Part shown: piece by piece, positions 9,464-19,461 of the stretch
Position numbering within the stretch: the stretch's first letter is position 1
How the letters are laid out: each line of letters starts with the position of its first letter
DNA from: Methanosarcina acetivorans C2A
GTDB taxonomy: Archaea; Halobacteriota; Methanosarcinia; Methanosarcinales; Methanosarcinaceae
Direction of reading: 5' to 3'
NCBI RefSeq assembly: GCF_000007345.1
Contig: NC_003552.1
Coordinates: 3,286,001 to 3,350,000, forward strand
Length of the DNA stretch: 64,000 nt
Made by a program: the position numbers and the translations under genes
Notes under the pieces: generated by a model
Told to the model about the DNA's origin: nothing
Database searches by the model: none
The model's input: only the letters and a program-made list of their open reading frames with translations

Positions 9464-10625
9464 ATGAGACTCCGCTGGATTGACGCTTTAAAAGGGATTG
9501 GGATTACACTTGTCGTGTTGGCTCACCACAGCTTACCGATAGCTCTCGATACTTACATATTTTCTTTTCACATGCCATTCTTCTTTTTCATTTCCGGATT
9601 TCTGTTTGACTTCGAGAAATATGCAGGATCGGCCGCAGGTTTTGTGAAAGAGAGATTCAGGTCTCTTATAGTGCCTTATTTCATTTTTGTACTGCTTACC
9701 TGCTTGTTTTACTTTTTGCTGGATACGGGCTTCCAGCCAGGAGTCACAAATATTGAGTTTTTCGAGAACAGTGCGCTGTACGGCATCTATTCCATCCTGT
9801 ATGCCCTTGGCCCCCTTGTCTCTCACAATCCGCCGCTCTGGTTCCTGAGCTGCCTGTTCGTAACCGAACTTCTCTTTTACGGTTTTGCGAAGAAGTATTA
9901 CGGGGAACCGGGAAAACTCGTACTCTGGCTTACCGCAGCCGGGGTTGCAGGGTACCTTTATTCGGTTTATGTGCTTTTCAGGCTTCCCTGGAACGCGGAT
10001 GTGGCTCTCGCAGCAGTTGTCTTTTACGGCGCCGGAAATCTGTTTCGAAAATTCACCGAACAGGGGGCTGAGCCCGGGTCCGGCTTGAGCTTTAATTCAG
10101 ATTCGGGTCTGAGTACAGGTTTGAGTACTAATTCGGGTTCAAGGTTCAGGGAAAAAGGTCCCCCGGGCTGAGAGATTTTTTCCTGGAGTCTTTATCCTGC
10201 TGAACCTGCTATATCTCGGATACCTGCTAGCGTTCCCCATGACTGAAAAGCTCAACATGAACGTGCTGAAATACGGGAGCTTTTTTTCGCTTTACTTCCT
10301 GGCTTTTTCAGGGATTTTTACCTTTGTTTATCTTTTCAAAAAAGTCGGAAGTTCAAAAATCCTGGAATATTACGGAAGAAACAGCCTGATTGTGCTGGCG
10401 CTCCATTTTCCTCTGAAGGATGTCCTGACAAAACTGACAGTTTTAAGTTTAGGGGTAGAACTCGAATATTTCTATTACAACCTGGCTTTTGCGTTGAGCT
10501 TAACCGTGTTGAATCTTATTTGCCTGGTGCCTGTGATCTTCATCATTAACAACTATTTTCCCTTTATCTTGGGGAAAACCAAATCTTCGAAGGCTTTGAA
10601 AGTTAGGGCTTTACAGGCTTCCTGA
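9464..10625 (+). pseudogene. Membrane acyltransferase (AcylT3 family), single frameshift
   Basis: The first frame (9464-10171, 235 aa) begins WIDALKGIGITLVVLAHH, the hallmark start of acyltransferase family 3 with its catalytic-region His, and has five or six membrane helices (HMPFFFFISGFLF, then VPYFIFVLLTCLFYFLL). It ends early in a stop just after a run AAAAAGGTCCCCC near 10155-10165. A one-base shift continues as PRAERFFPGVFILLNLLYLGY into the frame beginning with ATG 10239, which adds further helices to 10625. Together they make a normal-length acetyl- or acyltransferase for surface glycans or lipids. A Ser/Asn/Gly repeat (SGLSTGLSTNSGS) sits just before the break. Because the break is at a homopolymer it could be a sequencing error. 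Confidence 0.8.
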
Positions 10626-10856
10626 GTCAGTTCGGAAAAAAGGTAAATTTCCGGCGAATTCCGTTGAATCCCGCAAGTTGCTGGATTCCGAAAGCTTTGC
10701 AGAACCTTCGCATAGTGACCTTCGGAAAATATTAATATTTTTAATTTAATGTAGAGTTAGGAGGATAGTGGATATGAAGGGAACAGAGCTGGAGGAACCT
10801 GGCTGAGATTTTCGGAGAGTTTTGCTGAACCAGCAAGAAAAGCAGGTACTAATTCT

Positions 10857-12656
10857 GTGCTCCTAAAAACAGCTATAATAACTGTTATTCTGCTGGTCTT
10901 TTTCCTCCTGGTGCCTTTAGCCAGTGCTCGAGACTACATGCTGGAAGAGGCTACAACGAATATAACTATCAACCCCAACGGCCTGGCCCATGTTGAAGAA
11001 TCGATATCCTATAAATTCGAAGGCACTTACTTTGAGGTTTTCAGGGACCTCGAAGTGGGTTCAGGAGAATCCATACAAAATATCCAGGGGTATTGTTCTG
11101 ACGAAGCCTGTACCTTCAGTGTAAACCCTATTGGTAGAGGGTATGAGTTGGTGGGCGGACTTCCGACCCCTACCCCTGAAAAAGTGACTTTTTTTATTTC
11201 ATATGACCATTATGGTGCGGTCAAGGTCCACAGTGACGTTTCCGAATTTCATTATAAACTCTGGGGAGGAGAATGGGAAAAACCCCTTGGAAGCCTGAAA
11301 GGAAGCATCACGCTCCCTGTGGAAAACGAAAGTGGAATCCAGTACTGGATTCATCCGACCGGGTACACGGAGACATCAAGTGTAGAACAGAACGTACTCA
11401 ATTTAAAAACAACCGAAATACCCGCTAATCAGTGGTATGAAGTCAGGGTTGTTTTCCCGAGAATCGAATCTCGCAATTCCAGCATTGTCCAGATAGACAG
11501 CGAGGAGGGGCTGGAACAAATAAAGTCAATTGAAAACGAATATGAAATGAAAGGCTGGATCTTAAAGGGTCTTTATAATCTGGAAATTGTATTTGCGTTT
11601 TTTCTCCTTGCATTCCCCTTCATCATTTATCTCAGGTACGGGAGAGAGCCAAAAATAGATTATGAGGCAATCTACGAAAGAGAGCCGCCTACCGATTCAA
11701 AACCGGCTGTGGTTAATGCCATTATTCAGGGGCGGATTGGGACCCCTACAATGGACGGGTTTACGGCCACGGTTATGAACCTTGCTAACCTTGGTTATAT
11801 CTCTCTTCACGCCATAAAAGAAGAAGAGAGCAGGGTATTCGGCCTCTTCAAAAACGAGTCTGAAGATATTTTTATTAAATTCACAGATCCACACGAGGCA
11901 AAGTATGGAATGCTCCCGGAGCTTGCAGATTTCGAAAAAGACGTCTTTGATTTATTAAAAAAGCATTCAACTGATGATAAGATCTCCTGGGAGCAGCTCA
12001 AAAAAGAACTTGGAAAAGGGACCGAGTTCTATCATTTTGTGCTTGACTGGAATAAAAAGGTTGAACGCAATATTGTAGTTGAGAAACTTTTTCGCTCCAC
12101 AGGGAACAAATATGTAGTTATGTTCAGTGTGGCAACTATAATTGCGGCAGTTGTTTTTTTATATGGAGTATTCATATCTTTCCCTTCCGATGCATTTCCC
12201 CTGTCATCGAAAGTTAGCTGGCTTGCGATTTTTTTCGTAGCCTTCGGGATAATCATGCTCATATTTTCAGGTACGTTCGAAAAGGTCCTGGGCCGCTGGA
12301 CTCCCGAGGGAAGAGTCTACTATAAACGCTGGAACAACTTCAAAAAATATCTAACAGACTTTTCTGCACTCAAAGAGCACCCCCCGGAATCAATAAAGGT
12401 CTGGGACTCGTACCTTGTGTATGCAACCGCTCTTGGGGTAGCAGAAGAAGTCCTCAAGAACATGGCTTTAGTGGTTCCCGACGAACAGCTGAAATCCAGC
12501 CACTTCTACTATGTGCACCACAGCTACTCCCGGTTCGGTGCCGGTTTCGGAAGAGCCTATGCGGCATCTGCACCTTCATCTAGTGGCGGTGTCGGAGGAG
12601 GGGGTATAGGGGGCGTAGGCGGAGGTTTAGGCGGAGGCGGAGGAGGCGCCAGGTAA
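10857..12656 (+). CDS. DUF2207 domain membrane protein
   Basis: A 599 aa membrane protein of the DUF2207 (YciQ-like) family. A signal or anchor segment covers residues 1-24. A large extracellular beta-rich domain with Asn glycosylation-type sites follows, with a membrane helix near residues 245-262 (IVFAFFLLAFPFIIYL). A cytoplasmic region then precedes two more helices around residues 420-470 and a tail extremely rich in glycine (GGVGGGGIGGVGGGLGGGG). The start is a GTG (MLLKTAII after translation), the first in-frame start before the hydrophobic segment. The next gene, lemA, follows after 52 bp on the same strand; DUF2207 with LemA is a widely conserved pair, so they are probably co-transcribed. 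The molecular function is unknown. Confidence 0.9.
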   Translation: MLLKTAIITVILLVFFLLVPLASARDYMLEEATTNITINPNGLAHVEESISYKFEGTYFEVFRDLEVGSGESIQNIQGYCSDEACTFSVNPIGRGYELVGGLPTPTPEKVTFFISYDHYGAVKVHSDVSEFHYKLWGGEWEKPLGSLKGSITLPVENESGIQYWIHPTGYTETSSVEQNVLNLKTTEIPANQWYEVRVVFPRIESRNSSIVQIDSEEGLEQIKSIENEYEMKGWILKGLYNLEIVFAFFLLAFPFIIYLRYGREPKIDYEAIYEREPPTDSKPAVVNAIIQGRIGTPTMDGFTATVMNLANLGYISLHAIKEEESRVFGLFKNESEDIFIKFTDPHEAKYGMLPELADFEKDVFDLLKKHSTDDKISWEQLKKELGKGTEFYHFVLDWNKKVERNIVVEKLFRSTGNKYVVMFSVATIIAAVVFLYGVFISFPSDAFPLSSKVSWLAIFFVAFGIIMLIFSGTFEKVLGRWTPEGRVYYKRWNNFKKYLTDFSALKEHPPESIKVWDSYLVYATALGVAEEVLKNMALVVPDEQLKSSHFYYVHHSYSRFGAGFGRAYAASAPSSSGGVGGGGIGGVGGGLGGGGGGAR

Positions 12657-12708
12657 TGCCGGGGAAATGGCAGGCCCGGTATTTTGATATAATTGGCGGT
12701 GATCTATC

Positions 12709-13257
12709 TTGGTAGTCGAAATTCTGATAATATTGCTAATAGTTCTGGGTTTGCTCTTCGTTATAATTTATAATGACCTTATAAAGCAGCGAAACAGGGT
12801 GGAAAATGCTTGGGCTCAGGTCGAAGTCCAGCTAAAAAGGCGCTATGACCTTATCCCCAACTTGGTAGAAACCGTGAAAGGGTATGCAACTCACGAAAAA
12901 ACCCTTTTCGAAAACATTACGAAGGCCAGGGCAGCGGTAATGTCTGCAAGCAGTGTCAATGAAACGGCAGAGGCATCCAACTACCTTTCTTCGACCCTGA
13001 AATCCCTTTTCGCAGTTGCAGAAAACTATCCCGATCTCAAAGCCAACCAGAACTTTATGCAGCTTCAGAAAGACCTCATGGAGACCGAAAATAAAATCGC
13101 TTACTCAAGGCAGTTTTATAACGATACCGTAATGAAATACAACATCAGCATCCAGACAATTCCGAAAAATATTGTCGCGTCCCTGCTGGGTTTCCAGAAA
13201 AAAGAGTTGTTTGAGACTGCACAGGCCGAAAGGGAAGTCCCGAAGGTTGAGTTCTGA
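12709..13257 (+). CDS. lemA: LemA family protein
   Basis: A 182 aa protein with one N-terminal membrane helix (residues 1-20, [17 protein letters not shown]) and a helical LemA domain showing the characteristic [19 protein letters not shown] and [19 protein letters not shown] motifs and [13 protein letters not shown], then RQFYND. The length is normal. The start used is TTG, preceded by GGCGGTGAT, which is a reasonable ribosome-binding sequence; no ATG fits the family start. It follows the DUF2207 gene in a likely two-gene operon. LemA proteins are membrane-anchored coiled-coil proteins of unclear function. Confidence 0.93.
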   Translation: MVVEILIILLIVLGLLFVIIYNDLIKQRNRVENAWAQVEVQLKRRYDLIPNLVETVKGYATHEKTLFENITKARAAVMSASSVNETAEASNYLSSTLKSLFAVAENYPDLKANQNFMQLQKDLMETENKIAYSRQFYNDTVMKYNISIQTIPKNIVASLLGFQKKELFETAQAEREVPKVEF

Positions 13258-13816
13258 TCCGATACTGATCAGTCCTGTCTTCTGCTTACTGACCCGGAAT
13301 ACTGATCAAATAAAACGCGGATAAAACGGAAAGTAGTTAACCATGGCACCATCTTTCCGCGTTTTTCTCCCTGAGTTTCGCTTCGAGGTCGCAGGAAATC
13401 TAAAATTTTCTTGGAGTTGTACCGTAAATTCAACAGCCTGAGATCTTGAAAATAATCCTGGAATTGTAAGAGTAAGAGATAAAATGTCTTCGGGAGGGGG
13501 TCAATATTTATATCTTTTACCAACAATCCCTATTACGGATTGTACCTCTTTGCGGTTTGTTTTCTGATTACGAACTTGATAATAATCCTAATTTAGTATT
13601 ATCCACTAAATATGTCACAAAATCCAATTAAATGTCAAATTGAGTAAAATCTTGAGAAAATAAGATTTTTTAGCCTCTATCAAAAGAAGAATAAGTGTTG
13701 TGGAATATCACAAAATTCGTCTGATAAAGAATAAAGTAGAAGAGCAAATTCAAGTAGAAGAGCAAATTCGCCAGCTTGGCACATTTTTTACTTTGATTAC
13801 AATGGGGGGACTTTCT
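13258..13816. other. Intergenic region upstream of glmM
   Basis: I see no gene. The AT-rich stretch 13560-13690 probably contains the glmM promoter. The reading frame of glmM stays open upstream to 13700 and contains an AAGTAGAAGAGCAAATTC direct duplication (about 13733-13767), probably transcribed leader rather than coding sequence. Confidence 0.5.
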
Positions 13817-15175
13817 ATGGCATTATTCGGAACAAACGGTGTACGCGGTATAGCCAATGAATACATAACTCCGGAACTGTCAGTCAATTTAGCCAGAAGT
13901 CTTGGTACATATATGAGTTCGAAAGGCACGGTTGCTATAGGATGTGATACCCGGATTTCGGGCCAGATGCTGAAATCTGCCGCAATTGCCGGGGCTCTTT
14001 CAACAGGCCTGAATGTTATTGATGTGGGATCCGCTCCTACTCCTTCTATCCAGTATTACGTACGCGACCATGCAGATGCCGGAATCGTTATTACTGCCTC
14101 TCACAACCCCAGACAGTATAACGGAATCAAATTTATTGCAGGGGACGGCACGGAATTTCCCAGGGATGGGGAAAAAGACATAGAAAAAATTTATTATTCG
14201 GGCAAATATTCCATTGTATCCTGGGAAAAAACCGGCAGCTTCAGAACTGATCCTGACGTTAATGCATACTACATAAGAAACATTATCAATTCGGTAAATG
14301 CTGAAACCATCCGCGGCCACAGTTTCAAGGTAGTTATTGATACGGGTTGCGGAGCAGGTTCCCTTACTCTTCCATTTCTACTCAGGGCTCTGGGCTGCCA
14401 GGTATTGACCCTTGAAGCCCAGCCTGACGGGACTTTCCCCTGGAGAAACCCCGAACCCCTGCCTGAAGCGCTTACCGAACTTACTAACCTCGTCAAAATG
14501 ACAGGCGCCGATCTGGGAGCGGCTCACGATGGGGACGCGGATAGAATAGTCTTTGTTGACGAAAACGGACAATTCATTAACGACGACGTTCTGCTCGCCA
14601 TGGTGGCAAAATATATGCTTGAACACGAAAAAGGTCCTGTAGTGACCCCTGTCAGCTCTTCTCAGCGCATTGCCGATGTCGCAAAGGATGCAGGAGTCGA
14701 ATTGTACTGGACTGCTGTCGGCTCCATCAACGTTGCCCGAAAGATGATGGAAGTAAATGCAGTTTTTGGAGGCGAGGGCAACGGAGGGCTTATTTTCCCA
14801 AAGCATCAATACTGCAGAGACGGAGCAATGGGCTGTGCAAAGGTCCTTGAGATCCTGGCTGGCGGGAAAAAGCTATCCGAGCTTGCTAAAAGTGTACCTC
14901 ATTACTTCAACGAAAAAACCAAGACTCCTTCTAAAAATAAGCAGGTCACTATGGAAATAGTAAAAAAGGAAGCTTCAGAGCTTGGACACAAGCTGGATAC
15001 TACCGACGGAGTTAAAATATGGTACGAAGACGGCTGGGTTCTTATCCGTCCATCTGGCACGGAACCAATTTTCCGGATCTATGCCGAAGCAAAAAAGCAA
15101 GACAGAGCAAAGGAACTTATGCAGGAAGGACTGAATATGGTCCTGAAAGCAGAGAAGAGCTCTACTCTCAAATGA
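13817..15175 (+). CDS. glmM: Phosphoglucosamine mutase / phosphohexomutase
   Basis: A 452 aa cytosolic alpha-D-phosphohexomutase that interconverts the 6- and 1-phosphates of hexosamines (glucosamine in GlmM; some archaeal members act on mannose or glucose). It starts MALFGTNGVRG. The catalytic phosphoserine loop is TASHNP with Ser95, the metal loop is DGDADR, the sugar-binding loop GGEGNGG and the phosphate-binding loop RPSGTEP near the C-terminus; all four are intact. ATG 13817 is chosen over upstream in-frame starts because GGGGGGA lies 8 bp before it and family homology begins there. It is a single gene, convergent with the aldolase. Whether glucosamine or mannose is the main substrate cannot be settled by sequence alone. 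Confidence 0.92.
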   Translation: MALFGTNGVRGIANEYITPELSVNLARSLGTYMSSKGTVAIGCDTRISGQMLKSAAIAGALSTGLNVIDVGSAPTPSIQYYVRDHADAGIVITASHNPRQYNGIKFIAGDGTEFPRDGEKDIEKIYYSGKYSIVSWEKTGSFRTDPDVNAYYIRNIINSVNAETIRGHSFKVVIDTGCGAGSLTLPFLLRALGCQVLTLEAQPDGTFPWRNPEPLPEALTELTNLVKMTGADLGAAHDGDADRIVFVDENGQFINDDVLLAMVAKYMLEHEKGPVVTPVSSSQRIADVAKDAGVELYWTAVGSINVARKMMEVNAVFGGEGNGGLIFPKHQYCRDGAMGCAKVLEILAGGKKLSELAKSVPHYFNEKTKTPSKNKQVTMEIVKKEASELGHKLDTTDGVKIWYEDGWVLIRPSGTEPIFRIYAEAKKQDRAKELMQEGLNMVLKAEKSSTLK

Positions 15176-15248
15176 ATTTGCCCATCTTTTTTAAATTACA
15201 GGTCTTTATTATCCTTCTTGCTCCTTTTTTTTGAATCCCGGGCCTTTA
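15176..15248. terminator. Shared 3' region between convergent glmM and aldolase
   Basis: It contains T-runs (TTTTTTT at 15226-15232 and CTTTTTT near 15186) typical of archaeal poly-U termination, and a direct duplication of TTTATTATCCTTC. It serves glmM on the plus strand; the minus-strand equivalent is less clear. Confidence 0.5.
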
Positions 15249-16166
15249 TTATCCTTCCTGTTCCCCATTGTAGATTTTCAGAGACTTTTCAATGGTTGCA
15301 TCCTCAATGGTCATAGCATATATGGCATTACACATACGGATAGCTTCATCAAGGGGTTTCTGGTGAATATTTCTTCTGGTTGCACTTCCCATGGCTCCGG
15401 AGATATGGAGCTGGTCATGAAGCTTTCTCAGGAAATCATCAACTTCGTCACTGGCACCGCCTGCGCAAACGACTTTAGTACGCCCGGCTGCTTTGATGGC
15501 TTCCTTGAAAATTTCAGCAGAGTTTGCTCCTTCCTTTTCGGGGTAGTTAACCTGTACAAAATCAGTGCCGAGGCAGGCTCCAGCTCCCGTTGCCCCCGCG
15601 ATTAAATGGGGATCTTTTTCATCTTTTACAGCAGTACCGCGCGGATAGATCCAGAGTACAGAGACCATCCCATGCTGGTGGGCATCATAAACTACCTGAG
15701 CAGCCTGCAAGAGCATCTCGGCTTCGGACTCACTGCCAAGGTAGATAGTATAACCTACGCCAAGGATATTGAGCCCGCTGTTTTCCTTAAATCGGACTAC
15801 CTTATCTACATCGTACCAGAGATTGCTAAAAGGATCAGCCTGAGAAGTTTTTACAAGATTGGTCTTCGAATTCAGTTTCACGAGATAGGGCACGCTTCGA
15901 TAGTCCATACCATAGCGTGCAATTAGCCCTAACTGGGTTGCGAAAACCCCTATCTTTGCTTCGGATGCTGTTCTGAAAAGATGTTCGGGATCAGCATCAT
16001 CTTCGGGCACCCCTTCCCCGTAAAAATCGTCATTTAAATGTTCTACTTTCTGATCTCCGGCAAATAGCATCAGTTTCCCGGATTCCCGGATAATCTCCAT
16101 GTAATTTTTCAGGTATGTTTCTCTCTGTGTTTTCGGGACATCTAGCGGTACTTTCTCTATATCCAT
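15249..16166 (-). CDS. Class I fructose-bisphosphate aldolase family (DhnA/DeoC type)
   Basis: A 305 aa cytosolic TIM-barrel protein of the archaeal class I aldolase family that in this lineage is assigned to fructose 1,6-bisphosphate cleavage and synthesis. Recognisable segments are LFAGDQKVEHLND, VPYLVKLNSKT, GYTIYLGSE, VLWIYPRG and VVCAGG. At the strand that normally carries the Schiff-base lysine (VK after GADx) this protein reads GTDFVQVN, with Gln205. The phosphate-binding turn reads GSATRRN, where I expect ATGRN. Both changes raise doubt about activity. ATG 16166 is taken because GGAG lies 9-10 bp upstream, whereas the upstream TTG has no such site. Family 0.9, catalytic competence uncertain. 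Confidence 0.85.
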   Translation of the reverse strand: MDIEKVPLDVPKTQRETYLKNYMEIIRESGKLMLFAGDQKVEHLNDDFYGEGVPEDDADPEHLFRTASEAKIGVFATQLGLIARYGMDYRSVPYLVKLNSKTNLVKTSQADPFSNLWYDVDKVVRFKENSGLNILGVGYTIYLGSESEAEMLLQAAQVVYDAHQHGMVSVLWIYPRGTAVKDEKDPHLIAGATGAGACLGTDFVQVNYPEKEGANSAEIFKEAIKAAGRTKVVCAGGASDEVDDFLRKLHDQLHISGAMGSATRRNIHQKPLDEAIRMCNAIYAMTIEDATIEKSLKIYNGEQEG

Positions 16167-16507
16167 ATGCAAAAACTCCAAATTTTGTACTCATAATTTC
16201 CGTCAACCGCGTAAGTTCTGATATATAAATAATGGAATTTTAATGTAATTTACAGAATAATAACCAACTGCGTAAACCCTATCCGGATTATAGGACATGG
16301 GGTTCATTTATAAAGTCATCATTGGAAGCCGGGAAATCTTGATGGGGAAATTGATTTCTGTCATCGATGCATAACCTGCAAGCGGAGCTTCCTGATTCAA
16401 GGATATCCTGCATTTATTTGGGAGAAGTTTCCACGAATGTATGAAACCTTTGATGTATACCGTAATTCTTTGTTAAGAATTAATAATTTGAGGGGGATTT
16501 AGGGGAA
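16167..16507. promoter_or_regulatory. Divergent promoter region, aldolase / ppsA
   Basis: About 340 bp separate two divergently read genes of gluconeogenesis. A TATA-like TATATAAATAATGG lies at 16220-16233, oriented for either gene, and ppsA is preceded by GGGGGATTTAGGGG just before its ATG. Joint regulation is an inference from the layout. Confidence 0.45.
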
Positions 16508-18922
16508 ATGTCTGAGAACAAAAGCAAGTACACTCGCTGGTTTGAAGAGACTAAGATTGAGGATGTTCCGCTTGTAGGCGGAAAAAATGCTTCCCTTGGA
16601 GAAATGTACAGGGAACTGACTTCAAAGGGAGTAAAGATCCCGAACGGTTTTTCAGTTACTGCCGAAGCTTACTGGTACGTCCTCAAAGCCGGAGGGATTC
16701 TCGAGAAGCTTAAGCAAACAATGGAGGGGCTTGATACCTCGGATGTGTCAGAACTTGCAAAAAGGGGAAAGGCTGCAAGAGACCTGATTCTTGGGGCAGG
16801 AATTCCGGATGATCTATGGGAGGAAATTAAAACCGGATATGACGGCTTATGTAAGCAGTATGGTGAAAATACGGATGTAGCCGTACGGAGTTCGGCAACT
16901 GCTGAAGACCTTCCCACTGCTTCTTTTGCAGGCCAGCAGGAGACTTACCTTAACATCAGGGGTTATCCCGCGCTCAGGGATGCTTGCTCGCGTTGCCTTG
17001 CATCGCTTTTTACTGACAGGGCTATTTCCTACAGGGTAACAAACAATTTCGATCACTTCAAAGTTGCGCTTTCGATAGGGATAATGAAAATGGTCAGGTC
17101 TGATATGGCTTCAAGCGGTGTTATGTTTACTCTGGATACGGAAACAGGTTTCAGAGATGTGGTTTTCATTACCGGGTCATACGGGCTTGGAGAAAATATC
17201 GTGCAGGGACAGGTTAATCCTGATGAGTTCTATGTTTTCAAGCCGACTTTCAGGGAAGGGTATAAACCGATTATCCAGAAAAATTTGGGGGACAAGCAAA
17301 TCAAGATGATATACGGTCGCGGTGACTCAAAAGTACTTACGCGGAATGTGGAGGTTCCTGAGGTTGATAGGGTCCGTTTCTGTATTAATGACGAAGAAGT
17401 GCTCAAGCTTGCGGAATATGCGATTACTATTGAAGACCATTATTCAAACAAGTATAAGGAACCCAGGCCCATGGATATCGAATGGGCAAAGGACGGCGTA
17501 ACAGGTGAACTCTTCATAGTGCAGGCAAGGCCCGAAACAGTCCAGTCCCAGAGAAAAAGAGACATTCTGGAAACCTATGTTCTCGAAAAGAAATCGAATG
17601 CCCTTGCAAGAGGCAAGAGCGTGGGAGAGAAAATCGCTTCCGGAAAAGCGCATGTAATCCCCGATATCTCGGACCTTCCCTCATTTAAACCGGGAGAGAT
17701 CCTTATTGCGGATACTACTACCCCTGACTGGGAACCTGTCATGAAAACAGCGGCCGCAATTGTCACGAACAAAGGGGGGAGGACCTGCCATGCCGCTATT
17801 GTCAGCCGGGAACTGGGAATTCCTGCGGTAGTCGGGGCTGGAAATGCAACCGAGGTGCTTGAGACAGGTAGGGAAATTACTGTGAGCTGTGCGGAAGGAG
17901 AGGACGGACTTGTGTACGAAGGGATTCTTCCTTTCCATAAAGACGCCCAGGACCTTAAGGATCTAAAACGCCCGAAAACCGAGATTATGATGAACCTTGG
18001 AAACCCTGAGGAAGCTTTTGGCTTTTCCATGATCCCTAACGACGGAATCGGGCTTGCGAGGCTGGAGTTCATCATTTCAAGCTATATCAAGATCCATCCG
18101 ATGGCCCTCGTACATCCCGAAAAGGTCAAAGATCCCGAAGTCCTTCAGGAAATCGAAAAACTTACCGGAAATTCCGATAGAGAAGAATACTTCGTAGATA
18201 AACTCTCTCAGGGGGTTGGGACTATCGCTGCGGCTTTTTACCCGAAGCCTGTTGTTGTCAGGATGAGCGATTTCAAGACCAACGAGTATGCAAGTCTCCT
18301 TGGGGGCAGCTATTTTGAAGTGACGGAAAATAATCCCATGCTGGGCTTCAGGGGAGCTTCTCGGTATTTTAATGAGCGTTACAGGGAGGGTTTTGCCCTT
18401 GAGTGCAGGGCTATGAAAAAGGTCAGGGATGAAATGGGGCTTACAAACCTTATTCTTATGATCCCCTTCTGCAGGACCGTTGAGGAAGCGAAGAAAGTTA
18501 TTGCCGAGATGGAGAAAAACGGGTTAAAGAGAGGGGAAAACGATTTACAGGTTTATGTAATGTGTGAGATTCCCAATAATGTTCTTCAAATCGACGAGTT
18601 TAGTGAATATTTCGATGGATTTTCCATAGGTTCAAACGATCTGACTCAACTGACCCTGGGCGTTGATAGAGATTCCGAACTGCTTGCCGCGGAATTCGAT
18701 GAACGGGACCCAGGGGTTATGGAAATAATGGCAATGGCTGTACAGGGGGCAAAAAGAAATGGGAGGCACAGCGGAATCTGCGGGCAGGCCCCAAGTGATT
18801 TTCCGGAAATTGCAGAGTTCCTTGTAAAAGAGAAAATAGACTCTATTTCGCTTAATCCGGACTCTGTTATGAAAATCACCCTTAAAGTCTCGGACACGGA
18901 AAAGGAACTTGGGAGGCAATAA
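16508..18922 (+). CDS. ppsA: Phosphoenolpyruvate synthase
   Basis: An 804 aa cytosolic enzyme converting pyruvate and ATP to PEP, AMP and Pi, the entry to gluconeogenesis in a methanogen that makes pyruvate from acetyl-CoA. Domain order is the ATP-grasp N-terminal domain (VGGKNASLGEM at about 23-33; VRSSATAEDLPTASFAGQQ; IEWAKDG and FIVQARPET), the swivelling phosphohistidine domain (GGRTCHAAIVSRELGIPAV with catalytic His428) and the PEP-utilising TIM barrel (GFSIGSNDLTQLTLGVDRD, and GICGQAPSD with catalytic Cys758). Length and motifs are complete. The ATG is preceded by a strong G-rich ribosome-binding site. Confidence 0.96.
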   Translation: MSENKSKYTRWFEETKIEDVPLVGGKNASLGEMYRELTSKGVKIPNGFSVTAEAYWYVLKAGGILEKLKQTMEGLDTSDVSELAKRGKAARDLILGAGIPDDLWEEIKTGYDGLCKQYGENTDVAVRSSATAEDLPTASFAGQQETYLNIRGYPALRDACSRCLASLFTDRAISYRVTNNFDHFKVALSIGIMKMVRSDMASSGVMFTLDTETGFRDVVFITGSYGLGENIVQGQVNPDEFYVFKPTFREGYKPIIQKNLGDKQIKMIYGRGDSKVLTRNVEVPEVDRVRFCINDEEVLKLAEYAITIEDHYSNKYKEPRPMDIEWAKDGVTGELFIVQARPETVQSQRKRDILETYVLEKKSNALARGKSVGEKIASGKAHVIPDISDLPSFKPGEILIADTTTPDWEPVMKTAAAIVTNKGGRTCHAAIVSRELGIPAVVGAGNATEVLETGREITVSCAEGEDGLVYEGILPFHKDAQDLKDLKRPKTEIMMNLGNPEEAFGFSMIPNDGIGLARLEFIISSYIKIHPMALVHPEKVKDPEVLQEIEKLTGNSDREEYFVDKLSQGVGTIAAAFYPKPVVVRMSDFKTNEYASLLGGSYFEVTENNPMLGFRGASRYFNERYREGFALECRAMKKVRDEMGLTNLILMIPFCRTVEEAKKVIAEMEKNGLKRGENDLQVYVMCEIPNNVLQIDEFSEYFDGFSIGSNDLTQLTLGVDRDSELLAAEFDERDPGVMEIMAMAVQGAKRNGRHSGICGQAPSDFPEIAEFLVKEKIDSISLNPDSVMKITLKVSDTEKELGRQ

Positions 18923-18987
18923 AGAAGCTGAAAAGCACTGAAATTCATGCAGGAGAAATCAGGAGATTACTTTTCCCTTTTTCTCCT

Positions 18988-19157
18988 GAGCCTATCCGAA
19001 GAGGGTTGGCTTACCGACAAGTACCGTGGCCTGCTGTAACTTTATAACAGGCAATGTACGAGGATATCGGACATAGGATCTCGAACATAAGATATTGGAC
19101 ATTATAGACCTGTTGTAGCCTTTGCAACATGCCACTATCAACTTTTCGGATAGACTC
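18988..19157. mobile_element. MITE-like element, family B, copy 1
   Basis: A 170-bp non-coding block with terminal inverted repeats GAGCCTATCCGAAGAG at the left and CTTTTCGGATAGACTC at the right. A second, shorter copy lies at 24422-24557 and shares the internal TTATAGACCTGTTGTA and CATGCCA segments. It has no coding capacity. Its right edge is interrupted by family A element 1. Confidence 0.65.
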
Positions 19158-19160
19158 TAA

Positions 19161-19397
19161 CCTATATTCGGCAGGTCGACATTATGAATTAAATATTTTT
19201 GTTGATATTGTTTTTAAAACATTCTGCAAATTTGTAATATACTTGAAGCTGGTTAACATATGACTCAAATCTTACGCCCTATATAAGTAACGAACCATTT
19301 TTGCAGTAATGTTTAATGTGGAAGAAAATGTGTTTTCCCACAAAAACGCTATCAATAAAAATACTTGGAAAAAATCAAGTTACCTGCCGAAAATAGG
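19161..19397. mobile_element. MITE-like element, family A, copy 1
   Basis: A 237-bp element with inverted ends CCTATATTCGGCAGGT and ACCTGCCGAAAATAGG. It is flanked by the 6-bp direct duplication CTCTAA (19155-19160 and 19398-19403), so insertion is well supported. A near-identical copy lies at 20922-21157. It carries no gene. It inserted at the very end of the family B element. Confidence 0.85.
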
Positions 19398-19461
19398 CTC
19401 TAAGGTTTTGTACCGAAATATAATAGCAATATTTATTATTATATTGAATTAATTATATTTC

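Noticed and set aside
13700-13816. N-terminal extension of GlmM by 39 codons
   Set aside because: The extension contains a direct duplication, has no family similarity, and a better ribosome-binding site stands before ATG 13817.
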